DNA from: Streptomyces xanthii
GTDB taxonomy: Bacteria; Actinomycetota; Actinomycetes; Streptomycetales; Streptomycetaceae
Direction of reading: 5' to 3'
Length of the DNA: 64,000 nucleotides
Assembly: GCF_014621695.1 (NCBI RefSeq)
Contig: NZ_CP061281.1
Coordinates: 2,604,001 to 2,668,000 of the forward strand
Shown here: positions 10,163 to 19,343 of the stretch, one piece after another
How positions within the stretch are numbered: position 1 is the stretch's first letter
Layout: each line of letters begins with the position of its first letter
Made by a program: the position numbers and the translations under genes
Notes under the pieces: model-generated
What the model was told of the DNA's origin: nothing
Seen by the model: only the letters and a program-made list of their open reading frames with translations
Database searches by the model: none

Positions 10163-13096
10163 TCAGCCAGTGGTCTTATCGCCGTCCTTCTCGGCGTCCT
10201 TCGCACTGTCCTTCTCGGCGTTCTTGCCGCCGTCCTTCTCGGTTCCGGCCGCCTTGTCGGCCGCGTCCTGGGCCTTCTCGGCGCGCTCCAGGGCGTCCTG
10301 CAGCTTGTCCTGCGCCTCGCCGTAGGCGGACCAGTCGCCTTCCTTCATGGCCTTCTGGCCGTCCTCGAAGGCCTTCTCGGCGTCCGCGAGGGCTTCCTTG
10401 ACCGTCGAGTTCTCCGGCGGGTTCGTCGTGTCCCCACCGGGCTTCTCCGGCTCCGCGGGCGGCGTCGCCCCGTCCACGTCGAAGGCCTGGTTCAGCGCCT
10501 CCGACAGGGAGTCCGCGAAGCCTCTGCGGTCCCCGTAGGAGACCGCGACCTTACGCATCAGCGGGTACTCGGAGCTGCGTCCCTGGGCGTACATCGGCTC
10601 CACGTAGAGGAAGCCCTTGCCCAGGGGCACGGTCAGCAGATTGCCGTAGAGCACCGTCGAGTCGGCGCCCTTCATGTCACGCACCCAGTTCGCCACCGGG
10701 TCCCAGGAGTTGAGCTTGTTCTGCACCTGCTCGGGGCCCTGGGCGCTCTCCTCGGTGACTCTGAGGAGCCTGATCTTGCCGTAGTCCTTGCTGGTGGCGT
10801 CGGCGTCGACCGCCATGAACGCCCGCAGGTTGGGCCGGCCGCTCGGCGTGAACGTCGTCGTCAGCGAGAACTGCTGGGCGTCCTGCCCGGGCAGCTTCAT
10901 GGACAGGTAGTACGGCGGCACCGCGCTGTTGTCCCGCTTGGTCGGGTCGTTGGGGACCTGCCAGGCGTCCGACGCGTTGTAGAACTGGGTCGGCTTCGTG
11001 ACGTGGTACAGGCTGAGCAGCTCGCGCTGGACCTTGAACATGTCCTGCGGGTAGCGCAGGTGCTCCATCAGGTCCGCCGGGATGGCGCTCTTGGGCTCCA
11101 CGGTGCCGGGGAACGCCTTCTTCCAGGTCTTCAGGACCGGGTCGGCGGAGTCCCACGTGTAGAGCTTGACCTCGCCCGTGTTGGCGTCGACGGTCGCCTT
11201 CACCGAGTTCCGGATGTAGTTGACCTGGTTCTGCTGGGCCACCACGGCGCGCTGGCTGTCGCCCTCGTTGAGCGAGTCGGCGGTGCTGTCGCCCAGCGTC
11301 GTGCGCGACGCGTACGGGTAGCCGTTCGACGTCGTGTAGGCGTCGACGACCCACTTGATCTTCCCGCCGACGACCGTCGGGTACGGGTCGCCGTCGATGG
11401 TCAGCCAGGGCGCGACGGCCTCGACGCGCTCCTTCGGGGTGCGGTTGTAGAGAATGCGCGAGCCCTCGCCGATGGCGCCCGAGTAGAGGATCTGCGGCTC
11501 GCTGAAGGCCACCGCGTACGCCGCCCGGTTCACCGGATTGTCGAGGTTGACCCCGCTCTTCTCCTTGTAGCTGGTGGTCTGCTGGGTGCCGTCCTCCTGC
11601 TCGTAGTCCAGCTCCTTCTGCGGTCCGCCGACGATCGAGTACTGCGTCGTCTTCTCGCCGTAGTAGATGCGCTGGTCGTACGAGCCGAGGTTGCCGTCGG
11701 TCGGCAGTCCGGACTCCGTGAACTGGGGAGCGCCCTGGGACGTCGACGTGCCCTTCGCCGTCACGGCACCGTAGCCGTGCGTGTAGACGAAGTGGTCGTT
11801 GATCCAGTTGCGCTTGTCGAGCTTGCCCAGGTTCAGCTCGCGCAGACCCACCACCGTGTCCTGGCCGTCGTACCGGTCCACGTCCAGAGTGGTCGGGAAC
11901 TGGTAGTACTTCCGCTGCTGCTCGAGCTGCTGGAAGGTCGGCGAGACCACGTTCGGGTCGTTGAGCCGGTAGCTGGCCGCCGTGTCGGCGTCCGTGCGCT
12001 GCTTCTTGGTGTCCGACGACCCCTTGCCGCTGTAGTCCTCGATCGGCGTGTCGTCGATCTCGTAGGCCTTGCGCGTCGCGTCGATGTTCTTCTGGATGTA
12101 CGGCGCTTCCTTGGCCTGCTCGTTCGGCTGGACCTGGAACTTCTGGACGATGGCCGGGTACAGGCCGCCGATCAGGATCGCCGAGAGCACCATCAGGCCG
12201 AAGCCGATGACGGGCAGCTGCCAGGTGCGGCGCCACAGGGTGGCGAAGAACAGGATCGCGCAGATGACGGCGATGCAGAACAGGATCGTCTTCGCCGGCA
12301 GGTACGCGTTCGCGTCCACGTAGCGCAGGCCCGTCCAGTTGTCCGTCGCCTTGAAGTCACTCGACTTCACCGCGAGTCCGTACCGGTCGAGCCAGTACGC
12401 GACGGCCTTCAGGGCGACGAACACGCCCAGGAGGACGGACAGATGGCCGGTCGCGGCGGCGGTGGCCCGCGCGCCCGGGCTGGTGATGCGCAGCCCGCCG
12501 TACAGGTAGTGCGTCAGCGCGGCGGCGACCAGGCCGAGGACGGTGGCCGCGAACCCGAAGCCGAGCAGGAAGCGGTACCAGGGCAGGTCGAACGCGTAGA
12601 AGGCCACGTCCATGTGGAACTGCGGGTCCTTCTGGTGGAACGGCACGCCGTTCACGTACATCAGCCAGGTGCGCCACTGGCTCGCGGCCGAGGCGCCCGC
12701 GATCAGGCCCACCAGGGCCGTGATGCCGATGAGGAGCCACTTCTTGAAGGGCGCGATGCCCATCCGGTAGCGGTCCAGGCTCTGCTGCTCCATGGACATG
12801 GCGCTCAGCGGCGGACGCAGCCGGTGCGCCAGCCACACGTTCACCCCGACGGCGACCGCCATGAGCAGGCCGAAGACGAAGAACAGACCGATCTTCGTCC
12901 ACAGAGTCGTCGTGAAGACGGACGAGTACCTGACCGACCGGTACCAGAGCCAGTCCGTCCAGAACCCGGCGAACATGACGAAGGCCATGCCGAGCACGGC
13001 CAGGACGCCCAGCGTCAACAGCAGCGTCCGTGCGCGCCGGGAGGGTCGGCCCACTCTGATCCGCGGCCCCGTCGGGCCCCCGCCGCGGTCCGGCAT
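10163..13096 (-). CDS. UPF0182 family large membrane protein
   Basis: A 977-aa membrane protein of the UPF0182 family, widespread in actinobacteria; its function is unknown. The first ~330 residues contain about seven membrane helices (for example [38 protein letters not shown] and [18 protein letters not shown]). The long remainder is predicted outside the cell. The last ~90 residues form a charged tail rich in Ala, Lys, Asp and Glu ([20 protein letters not shown] and onward), probably helical or disordered. I chose the ATG at 13096 because it matches the family N-terminus MPDRGGG; a GTG seven codons upstream (13117) is possible. It is divergent from the PPA1309 gene. Confidence 0.9.
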   Translation of the reverse strand: MPDRGGGPTGPRIRVGRPSRRARTLLLTLGVLAVLGMAFVMFAGFWTDWLWYRSVRYSSVFTTTLWTKIGLFFVFGLLMAVAVGVNVWLAHRLRPPLSAMSMEQQSLDRYRMGIAPFKKWLLIGITALVGLIAGASAASQWRTWLMYVNGVPFHQKDPQFHMDVAFYAFDLPWYRFLLGFGFAATVLGLVAAALTHYLYGGLRITSPGARATAAATGHLSVLLGVFVALKAVAYWLDRYGLAVKSSDFKATDNWTGLRYVDANAYLPAKTILFCIAVICAILFFATLWRRTWQLPVIGFGLMVLSAILIGGLYPAIVQKFQVQPNEQAKEAPYIQKNIDATRKAYEIDDTPIEDYSGKGSSDTKKQRTDADTAASYRLNDPNVVSPTFQQLEQQRKYYQFPTTLDVDRYDGQDTVVGLRELNLGKLDKRNWINDHFVYTHGYGAVTAKGTSTSQGAPQFTESGLPTDGNLGSYDQRIYYGEKTTQYSIVGGPQKELDYEQEDGTQQTTSYKEKSGVNLDNPVNRAAYAVAFSEPQILYSGAIGEGSRILYNRTPKERVEAVAPWLTIDGDPYPTVVGGKIKWVVDAYTTSNGYPYASRTTLGDSTADSLNEGDSQRAVVAQQNQVNYIRNSVKATVDANTGEVKLYTWDSADPVLKTWKKAFPGTVEPKSAIPADLMEHLRYPQDMFKVQRELLSLYHVTKPTQFYNASDAWQVPNDPTKRDNSAVPPYYLSMKLPGQDAQQFSLTTTFTPSGRPNLRAFMAVDADATSKDYGKIRLLRVTEESAQGPEQVQNKLNSWDPVANWVRDMKGADSTVLYGNLLTVPLGKGFLYVEPMYAQGRSSEYPLMRKVAVSYGDRRGFADSLSEALNQAFDVDGATPPAEPEKPGGDTTNPPENSTVKEALADAEKAFEDGQKAMKEGDWSAYGEAQDKLQDALERAEKAQDAADKAAGTEKDGGKNAEKDSAKDAEKDGDKTTG

Positions 13097-13232
13097 CTGG
13101 AAAGCCAAGGTCTGCACCTCGAAGTTCAGTCGATCGGTCAGGCCCCCGAGATCGCGGACCCATCACCTATGCAACTTACTCACGCTTTACTCAGTTCCCG
13201 CTTCGGGGGACGAACGAGGCAGGATTGTGACC

Positions 13233-13775
13233 ATGTCCAACACTCCCATGGCAGCGAGCCCCCTCACCCGGGCCGTCCTCGAGATCGACGAGTACGCCTC
13301 CGGCCTCGGCTGGGACCAGCCCGCTCGCCTCTTCGCCCTTGTCGACACGGCCGCGCTGCGCGCCCAGGAACCCGCTCTCGCCGCCCAGCTCGGTCTCGAG
13401 GGCGAGCAGGAGGCCCCCGGCCTCACCCCGATCGAGCAGGACGAGGTTCCTGCCGACAAGCCGCTGGACGAGTTCCTCGGCACCATCGCGTGGCCCGACG
13501 CCGTCGCCGGCTGCGCCCTGACCGTCGAGCGGCTGATGCTTCCGCCGTCCGCCGAGGCGTCCGTCCCGGAGGGCCTGAGCGACAAGAAGCTCGCCAAGTG
13601 GGTCGCCGAGCACCCCGACCGCCAGGAGGTCCGGATGACCGTCGCGGTGCTGCGCGACGGCACGCGCGAGTCGGCGCTGCGGCTGCGCGAGAAGGACTCG
13701 TCCACGGAGGTCCTCACGGGCTCCAAGCTGGTCCCCGGTCTCGCCGAGGCCCTGTCGGCGACCTTCGCCGACTGA
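13233..13775 (+). CDS. PPA1309 family protein
   Basis: A 180-aa cytoplasmic protein of the PPA1309 family, conserved in actinobacteria and with no known function. It has no membrane segment. The conserved core is LTRAVLEIDEYASGLGWDQP at the N-terminus, a WPD motif near residue 89 (TIAWPDAVAGCALTVER), and DRQEVRMTVAVLRDGTRESALRLR in the second half. I chose the ATG at 13233 over the long upstream extension of the frame, because the upstream part runs antisense through the UPF0182 gene. CAGGAT lies seven bases before the ATG, so the message may be leaderless. A strong hairpin follows. Confidence 0.88.
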   Translation: MSNTPMAASPLTRAVLEIDEYASGLGWDQPARLFALVDTAALRAQEPALAAQLGLEGEQEAPGLTPIEQDEVPADKPLDEFLGTIAWPDAVAGCALTVERLMLPPSAEASVPEGLSDKKLAKWVAEHPDRQEVRMTVAVLRDGTRESALRLREKDSSTEVLTGSKLVPGLAEALSATFAD

Positions 13776-13810
13776 GTCCGTTCGTCACTCACCGCACCGC
13801 CTACGGAGAA

Positions 13811-13840
13811 GGGGCGCACCGGGAGATCCCGGTGCGCCCC
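13811..13840. terminator. Bidirectional terminator between PPA1309 and the YlbL-like gene
   Basis: A perfect 13-bp stem (GGGGCGCACCGGG / CCCGGTGCGCCCC) with loop AGAT lies between convergent genes. Confidence 0.88.
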
Positions 13841-13913
13841 TTCTCGCGCGTCTACCTGCTCGCTCGTTCTCGCGCCTCTACTTGCTCGCTCGTTCTCGCG
13901 CGTCTACTTGGCG
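13841..13913. repeat. 26-bp tandem repeat at the 3' end of the YlbL-like gene
   Basis: About 2.7 copies of a 26-bp unit (plus strand TTCTCGCGCGTCTACCTGCT then CGCTCG) run from the hairpin into the last codons of the protease gene. Each copy includes an AAGTAG-type or AGGTAG-type stop on the minus strand, so the stop codon region has been duplicated. It looks like slippage; no function is evident. Confidence 0.75.
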
Positions 13914-14989
13914 GTGCAGCGCGGCAGGTCGGCGGTCTTGCCGCTGCGGATGTCCTTGAGGGCGTCCATCGCGTCGTCGATGGTGTCGACCTTGACGAGC
14001 GTGAGGCCGTCCGGGGTGTCCTTGGCCGCCGTCGCGCAGTTGTCCTTCGGCGTCAGGAAGTACTCGGCGCCCTTCGCGCGCGCGCCGACGGTCTTCATCT
14101 GGATGCCGCCGATCGGGCCGACCTTGCCGGCGTCGTCGATCGTTCCCGTGCCGGCGACGAACTTGCCGCCGGTGAGGTCCGAGGGCGTGAGCTTGTCGAC
14201 GATGCCGAGGGCGAACATGAGGCCGGCGCTGGGCCCGCCGACGTCGGCGAGCTTGATGTCGATCTGGAACGGGAAGGTGTGGTCGGTGCCGGCCTGGATG
14301 CCGACGATCGCGCGGCCGTCGTCGGCCTTGTCCGTCTTGATCGTCACCTGCTCCGTACGGGTCGCCACCTTGCCCTCCTTCTCGGCGGCGGCCGCCTCCT
14401 TGACGGGCACGATCGTGAAGTCGACGTCCTCGCCCGGCTCGTGCTTGGTGACGAGCTTGGCGACGTCCGAGGGCTGGGTGACCTTCGTGCCGTCGACGGC
14501 CTTGATGACGTCACCGGCGTGCAGCCGGCCCTCGGAGGGGCTGTCCTTGACGACGGTGGAGACGATCACCCAGGACTTCACCGGGATGTCCAGCTCGTTC
14601 AGGGCGGCGACCTTGGCGCTCTCCTGGGACTGGCTGAACTCCTCGGCGTTCTCCTGCGAGGACTGCTCCTCGGTCTGGCCGTCCGGGTAGAGCGTGTCGT
14701 GCGGCACCACGATGCTGTCGTGTGCGACCCATCCGTAGACCGCCGACACCAGGTTCATGTTGTAGTCGGCGCTGGTGACGCGGACCGTCGTCATGTTCAG
14801 GTGCCCGGACGTCTCGTACGTCTTGTGACCGGAGATCTGGATCACGGGTTCGCCGTCGTGGTCCGCGAGGGTGTTCACCGTCGGGCCCGGGGACATCTCC
14901 GCGTAGGGAACTTTGATGAGCACCCCTGCGCAGAGCAGCGCGATCAGCATCAGGGTCGAGGCGAGCATCGTCGCGGTGCGGCGTGGCAT
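13904..14989 (-). CDS. YlbL-like PDZ/Lon-fold S16 protease
   Basis: A 361-aa membrane-anchored protease. One N-terminal transmembrane helix (about residues 8-28) precedes an external region. A PDZ domain lies near residues 120-200 (core SPSEGRLHAGDVIKAVDG), and a Lon-type proteolytic domain covers the last ~130 residues. The catalytic serine is in GGPSAGLMFAL and the catalytic lysine in GGIQMKTVGA, the Ser-Lys dyad of peptidase family S16. Family members are membrane quality-control or signalling proteases; YlbL of Bacillus degrades a cell-division inhibitor. TACTGT lies six bases before the ATG, which suggests a leaderless mRNA. The gene end carries the tandem repeat listed separately. Confidence 0.92.
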   Translation of the reverse strand: MPRRTATMLASTLMLIALLCAGVLIKVPYAEMSPGPTVNTLADHDGEPVIQISGHKTYETSGHLNMTTVRVTSADYNMNLVSAVYGWVAHDSIVVPHDTLYPDGQTEEQSSQENAEEFSQSQESAKVAALNELDIPVKSWVIVSTVVKDSPSEGRLHAGDVIKAVDGTKVTQPSDVAKLVTKHEPGEDVDFTIVPVKEAAAAEKEGKVATRTEQVTIKTDKADDGRAIVGIQAGTDHTFPFQIDIKLADVGGPSAGLMFALGIVDKLTPSDLTGGKFVAGTGTIDDAGKVGPIGGIQMKTVGARAKGAEYFLTPKDNCATAAKDTPDGLTLVKVDTIDDAMDALKDIRSGKTADLPRCTAK

Positions 14990-15079
14990 GGAACGACAGT
15001 ACGGGACGGGTCCGCCGGCGCACCCGTGGGGCCGGGCCGTACGGGGCCCGGCCGGTTCATGCGCCGGAACGCGACCGCG

Positions 15080-15250
15080 TCACGTACCGGAGTGCGAGTG
15101 CGACCTGTCCATCGCCTCTCGGAAGCGTGTGTAGCCGCCGATCTCGCTCACGTCGCCCGCCTTCTTGCGGTTGCGACCGGCCCACGAGCCCCACAACCCG
15201 GCGCCGACCGCAGCGACAACCGGAATGAGCAGCCACATGAGTGCCGCCAT
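15080..15250 (-). CDS. Small membrane protein, 56 aa
   Basis: A 56-codon ORF with a good ribosome-binding site (GGGAGG, five bases before the ATG). Residues 4-24 form a hydrophobic helix (MWLLIPVVAAVGAGLWGSW), followed by a basic patch RNRKK and a hydrophilic tail ending in HSHSGT. Third positions are strongly G/C-biased, as in real genes of this genome. It lies between the YlbL-like protease gene and moaE on the same strand. I do not know a function; it could be a small subunit or regulator of a membrane protein. It is easily missed because of its length. Confidence 0.72.
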   Translation of the reverse strand: MAALMWLLIPVVAAVGAGLWGSWAGRNRKKAGDVSEIGGYTRFREAMDRSHSHSGT

Positions 15251-15353
15251 GCCGACCTCCCGACCCCATGAGCGTCCGCAACTGACTGATCAGCAGATTA
15301 ACCATCCGCAGTGTCAACGCTCGCCTCAGGGGTGCGGTTACGCAACCGGAACC

Positions 15354-15818
15354 TCAGCAGGCTCCCACCCACTCTTCCGTACCGTCCGAAAAGGTCTGGT
15401 GCTTCCAGATCGGCACCTCGTGCTTGAGGTCGTCGATCAGCTTGCGGCAGGCCTCGAAGGCCTCGCCGCGGTGGGGGCAGGACACGGCGACGACGACGGC
15501 GATGTCGCCGACGGCCAGGTCGCCGATCCGGTGCACGGCCGCGAGCGCCCGTACGGGGTACTCGGCGACGACCTTGTCCGCGATGCGCCGCATCTCGGCC
15601 TCGGCGGTCGGGTGACAGGAGTACCCGAGCTTGTCCACGTCGGCACCGCCGTCGTGGTTGCGCACGGTGCCCACGAAGAGCGTGGTGCCGCCCGCGGCGT
15701 CGTCGCCGACGGCCCGGAAGACCTCGTCGACGGAGAGCGGGGTCTCGCGGACGGCGAGCAGCTTGATGGGGTCGTGTGCCGCCTGCTCACCAGGGTGGTC
15801 GTGCGTCGTGGGTGCCAT
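15354..15818 (-). CDS. moaE: Molybdopterin synthase catalytic subunit MoaE
   Basis: A 154-aa large subunit of molybdopterin synthase. With thiocarboxylated MoaD it inserts two sulfurs into cyclic pyranopterin monophosphate to make molybdopterin. Conserved features include VGTVRNHDGG, the AAVHRIGDLAVGD segment, and the C-terminal KHQTFSDGTEEWVG with the active-site lysine. I chose the ATG at 15818, which gives the usual MAPT start; an ATG nine bases upstream is an alternative. moaD is not adjacent. The MoaD-activating enzyme MoeZ is encoded at 45786, so the pathway is represented twice in the window. Confidence 0.95.
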   Translation of the reverse strand: MAPTTHDHPGEQAAHDPIKLLAVRETPLSVDEVFRAVGDDAAGGTTLFVGTVRNHDGGADVDKLGYSCHPTAEAEMRRIADKVVAEYPVRALAAVHRIGDLAVGDIAVVVAVSCPHRGEAFEACRKLIDDLKHEVPIWKHQTFSDGTEEWVGAC

Positions 15819-15970
15819 GCCTCCCATCGTGCCGCACACCGGCGACAACGGTGAATAGCGCTATCGCCCGGCACGCGCGCGGGGCGGCTTGGAGGCTCCT
15901 ACAGGAGAAGAAGCCTTCTCGCGGCCGGCAGGAGCGTTTCCGCTGGACGACCCGTCGGCCGCGCCCCGCC

Positions 15971-17083
15971 TCAGATGCGGCGCCGCGCCTTGCGGACCCG
16001 GCGCACGGCCGCGGCCGCGCCCAGCAGCGCCACCGTCGCACCGGCCGCGCCGGCCGCCGTCGCGTCCTTGCGGCCGAGCCGCCGGCCCGCCACGGTGTGC
16101 CGTCCGGCGACCTCCTCCAGGAGCTCCGCGAGGACCTCCTCGTTGGTCCATCCGGGCCGCCATCCGGCGTCGTGCAGCCGGCTGCCGCTCACGACCCACG
16201 GGTACATCGTGTAGGCGAGGTCCCCGGCGGGCGAGGGCGTCAGGCCGATCCGGTGCAGCCGGGCGGCGGCGCCGAGCGCCACCGCCGAGGGCAGCTCCAT
16301 GCGCCGGATGCCGCTGAGCTCCTCGACCTCCTCCTGCTCGAGCCAGCCCTCGCAGCCGACCGCCAGCTCCCCCTCGACCTTCTCCAGGACCGCGTACTCC
16401 AGGGCGCTGCACAGGTCCTCCACGTGGCAGAACTGCCACGCGGGACGCGAGCCCGCGACCACGAGGAGGCGCGGCGACTCGAAGTAGCGGGTGAGAGCCG
16501 TGTCCATGCCGCCGACGAGCACCGCGGGACGCACCACGGTGACGTTGAGGCCGGGGTGCGCGCGCGGGGCGCGCTTGGCGAGCCGCTCGATCTCCAGGAG
16601 GTCGCCGACACCGGTCGCCTCGGCCGTGGCGCGCAGCTCGGCGTCCTCGGACAGCGGCAGCTCGTTGTCCTCCAGCGCCCCGTAGACCATGGCGGACGTG
16701 CACAGGACGACGCGGTGGACACCGGCGGCGGCCGCGGCGGTCAGGACGGTCTGGGTGCCGCGCACGTTGTAGGCCGTGCGGGCGGCCGGGTCGGACTCCA
16801 GGTCGAGGTCGAGCGCCAGGTGGACGACGACGTCGGCGCCGCGCAGCTTCTCGGCGATCGCCGGGTCGCGGACGTCCAGGATGTGCCAGGTAGCGGCGGC
16901 GCACTCACCACGCCGCTCGTCGATGGCGAGCACCTGCTTGATCTCGTCCGACGCGGCGAGCCGCTCCGTGAGCAGGGCGCCGACGCCGGACGCGGCACCG
17001 GTGACCGCGACGACGGGGCCGCGCGCGGCCGGACTGGTTGAGGGGTTTCGCGCTGCGCGAACCTGCGGATCTGGGGAACTCAC
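15971..17083 (-). CDS. SDR-family NAD-dependent epimerase/dehydratase-like protein
   Basis: A 370-aa extended short-chain dehydrogenase. The Rossmann motif is TGAASGVG near residues 27-34, followed by DVRDP and a Ser-x-x-x-Tyr context (TSAMVYGALED) where a tyrosine serves as catalytic base; the usual YxxxK lysine is not obvious, so catalysis is uncertain. The last ~30 residues hold a short hydrophobic stretch (GAAGATVALLGAAAAV) and an arginine/lysine-rich end, suggesting a C-terminal membrane tether. The start is a GTG with GGAGA upstream; the longer frame adds a non-coding-looking extension. It is divergent from the metalloprotease gene. The substrate is unknown. Confidence 0.82.
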   Translation of the reverse strand: MSSPDPQVRAARNPSTSPAARGPVVAVTGAASGVGALLTERLAASDEIKQVLAIDERRGECAAATWHILDVRDPAIAEKLRGADVVVHLALDLDLESDPAARTAYNVRGTQTVLTAAAAAGVHRVVLCTSAMVYGALEDNELPLSEDAELRATAEATGVGDLLEIERLAKRAPRAHPGLNVTVVRPAVLVGGMDTALTRYFESPRLLVVAGSRPAWQFCHVEDLCSALEYAVLEKVEGELAVGCEGWLEQEEVEELSGIRRMELPSAVALGAAARLHRIGLTPSPAGDLAYTMYPWVVSGSRLHDAGWRPGWTNEEVLAELLEEVAGRHTVAGRRLGRKDATAAGAAGATVALLGAAAAVRRVRKARRRI

Positions 17084-17275
17084 CGGGCGTCTCCAGCGGT
17101 TGTCTTCAGTACGTTCGTGTATGACGCGTACGTACCAGGAGGCATCCATCCTGCCGCAGGCCATGAGCCGGCGAAGCACTGAGGCCCGATCCCGCCATGG
17201 TGTCTACGCTGGGTGTGTAGTCGGGCAGTCGCCGCCGGGCGAAGAAACCGGCGGCCTTACCAGCCGAGGATTCCC

Positions 17276-18742
17276 GTGAGTGACACCCCATTCGGTTTCG
17301 GCCTTCCGCCGGAGGAGCCGGACGACGGCGACGAGGGCAAGAAGAAGGACCAGCAGGGCGGTGGCGGTCAGGGACCGGCCAACCCCTTCGGATTCGGGTT
17401 CCCGGGCGGTCCGGGCGGCGCGGGCGGGGACAACCCGTTCGCGGCGATGTTCGGCTCGATGAATCCGAACGACCTGGGGGCGGCCTTCCAGCAGCTCGGC
17501 CAGATGCTTTCCTACGAGGGCGGGCCGGTGAACTGGGACATGGCCAAGGACATCGCCCGCCAGACCGTCTCGCAGGGCACGCAGGACGGTGTGAAGGACG
17601 CGAGCGTGGGTCCCGCCGAGCGCACCGCGGTCGAGGAGGCCGTGCGCCTGGCCGACCTGTGGCTCGACGACGCGACGTCGCTGCCCTCGGGCGCCGCCTC
17701 GGCCGTGGCCTGGAGCCGCGCCGAGTGGGTCGAGGCGACCCTCCCGGTGTGGAAGGAGCTCGTCGACCCGGTCGCCGAGCGCGTCGGCATGGCCATGGGC
17801 GACGTGCTGCCCGAGGAGATGCAGGCCATGGCAGGCCCGCTGATCGGCATGATGCGCTCCATGGGCGGCGCCATGTTCGGTTCGCAGATCGGCCAGGCCC
17901 TGGGCACGCTCGCCGGCGAGGTCGTCGGGTCCACCGACATCGGCCTGCCGCTGATCCCGGCGGGCAAGGCCGCGCTGCTCCCGCTGAACATCGAGTCCTT
18001 CGGCAAGGACCTGAGCGTCCCCATGGAGGAGGTGCGCCTCTACCTGGCGCTGCGCGAGGCCGCCCACCAGCGGCTCTTCGCGCACGTGCCGTGGCTGCGC
18101 TCGCACCTGTTCGGCGCGGTGGACGGCTACGCGCGGGGCATCAAGGTCGACACCACGAAGCTGGAGGACGTGGTCGGCCAGTTCGATCCGCAGAACCCGG
18201 AGCAGATCCAGGAAGCACTCCAGCAGGGCATGTTCCAGCCGGAGGACACGCCGGAGCAGAAGGCGGCCCTCGCCCGTCTGGAGACGGCTCTGGCGCTCGT
18301 CGAGGGCTGGGTCGACGCGGTCGTCCACGCGGCCGCGAAGCCCCGTCTGGCGTCCGCCGACGCGCTGCGCGAGACGCTGCGCCGCCGCCGGGCCACCGGC
18401 GGCCCGGCCGAGCAGACGTTCGCGACGCTGATCGGTCTGGAGCTGCGCCCGCGCCGCCTGCGGGACGCCTCGCGCCTGTGGGCCTCGCTCACGGACGCGC
18501 GCGGGGTCGACGGCCGTGACGGCCTGTGGGCGCACCCGGACATGCTGCCGACGGCGTCCGACCTGGACGACCCGGACGGCTTCGTGCACCACGAGCAGCT
18601 GGACTTCTCCGAGCTGGACAAGATGCTCGGTGACGCCGCGTCCGGCTCCGCCGGAAAGCCGAACCTGTCGAAGGACGAGGAGCCCGGCAAGGGCACCGAC
18701 GCCGCGCAGGACGACCAGGGTGAGGGCGACGGCGACAAGTGA
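17276..18742 (+). CDS. Actinobacterial zinc-dependent metalloprotease/putative hydrolase (DUF2342 type)
   Basis: A 488-aa protein of the actinobacterial DUF2342/zincin-like family. The N-terminal ~75 residues are Gly/Pro/Asp-rich and probably disordered (repeated NPFGFGFPGG-like text). The folded core begins near GAAFQQLGQMLSYEGGPVNWD. The conserved LREAAHQRLFAHVPWLR segment near residue 265 contains the EAAH part of the presumed metal site; a standard HExxH is not seen here, so peptidase activity is uncertain. The C-terminal tail is acidic. The start is GTG with GAGGA five bases upstream. Its TGA overlaps the GTG of the Nudix gene, so the two are coupled. No role has been established to my knowledge. 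Confidence 0.85.
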   Translation: MSDTPFGFGLPPEEPDDGDEGKKKDQQGGGGQGPANPFGFGFPGGPGGAGGDNPFAAMFGSMNPNDLGAAFQQLGQMLSYEGGPVNWDMAKDIARQTVSQGTQDGVKDASVGPAERTAVEEAVRLADLWLDDATSLPSGAASAVAWSRAEWVEATLPVWKELVDPVAERVGMAMGDVLPEEMQAMAGPLIGMMRSMGGAMFGSQIGQALGTLAGEVVGSTDIGLPLIPAGKAALLPLNIESFGKDLSVPMEEVRLYLALREAAHQRLFAHVPWLRSHLFGAVDGYARGIKVDTTKLEDVVGQFDPQNPEQIQEALQQGMFQPEDTPEQKAALARLETALALVEGWVDAVVHAAAKPRLASADALRETLRRRRATGGPAEQTFATLIGLELRPRRLRDASRLWASLTDARGVDGRDGLWAHPDMLPTASDLDDPDGFVHHEQLDFSELDKMLGDAASGSAGKPNLSKDEEPGKGTDAAQDDQGEGDGDK

Positions 18743-19263
18743 GTCTGTACGACGACGCGGTCCTCGTCCTGAAGCGCTACGAGGACCAGCCGGAGCTGCG
18801 CCAGGGCTACCTGGACCACCTCGCCGAGCACGGTGACGCGGGGATGTGGAAGCCGTGCACGGCGGGGCACCTGACGGCCAGCGCCCTGGTGATCGACCCC
18901 GCGCGCGGCCGGGTGCTGCTCACGCTCCACAAGAAGCTGCAGATGTGGCTCCAGATGGGCGGGCACTGCGAGCCGGGCGACGCGACGCTGGAGGCGGCCG
19001 CGCTGCGCGAGGCGACCGAGGAGTCCGGCATCCCGGGCCTCACGCTGCTGCCCGGCGGCCCGGTCCGCCTCGACCGGCATCCGATCCCCGGCCCGTGCAC
19101 CCAGCACCTGGACGTCCAGTACGCGGCGCTCGCCCCGGCGGACGCCACGGAGGCGATCAGTGACGAGTCGCTGGACCTGCGCTGGTTCCCGTACGACGAG
19201 GTGGCCGGCGTGGCCGACAGGTCGGTGGTGCGCCTGGTGGAGGCGACACGGGCGCGGCTGTGA
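18739..19263 (+). CDS. Nudix hydrolase
   Basis: A 174-aa hydrolase of nucleoside-diphosphate-linked compounds. The Nudix box runs from GGHCEPGDATLEAAALREAT to EESG at about residues 74-97, with the expected glutamates. MWLQMGGHCEPGD is typical of a subgroup that accepts varied pyrophosphates. The start is GTG, overlapping the stop of the metalloprotease gene by four bases (GTGA). The pair ends in a perfect palindromic terminator. The substrate cannot be predicted. Confidence 0.93.
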   Translation: MSLYDDAVLVLKRYEDQPELRQGYLDHLAEHGDAGMWKPCTAGHLTASALVIDPARGRVLLTLHKKLQMWLQMGGHCEPGDATLEAAALREATEESGIPGLTLLPGGPVRLDRHPIPGPCTQHLDVQYAALAPADATEAISDESLDLRWFPYDEVAGVADRSVVRLVEATRARL

Positions 19264-19280
19264 TCGGCTGAGGGCATGAG

Positions 19281-19312
19281 TAAGGGGCGACCGCCATGGC
19301 GGTCGCCCCTTA
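19281..19312. terminator. Perfect 32-bp palindrome, bidirectional terminator
   Basis: TAAGGGGCGACCGCCA and its exact reverse complement abut at a central CATG-like step. It lies between the convergent Nudix and AIM24 genes. Confidence 0.88.
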
Positions 19313-19343
19313 CCCGTCTCTACGCCTGCCTACAGGTGGCGCG

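Noticed and set aside
13841..13913. CRISPR-like array
   Set aside because: Fewer than three units, no unique spacers, and units are directly adjacent. No cas genes are present.
10061..15271. Very long plus-strand open frame (about 1736 codons)
   Set aside because: It runs antisense to the UPF0182 gene and the protease gene. Long antisense frames are expected at this GC content, and the translated text is Arg/Val/Gly-rich without domains.
17276..18742. Classic HExxH metallopeptidase
   Set aside because: I see EAAH in the conserved segment but no full HExxH, so the name reflects the family rather than visible catalytic residues.
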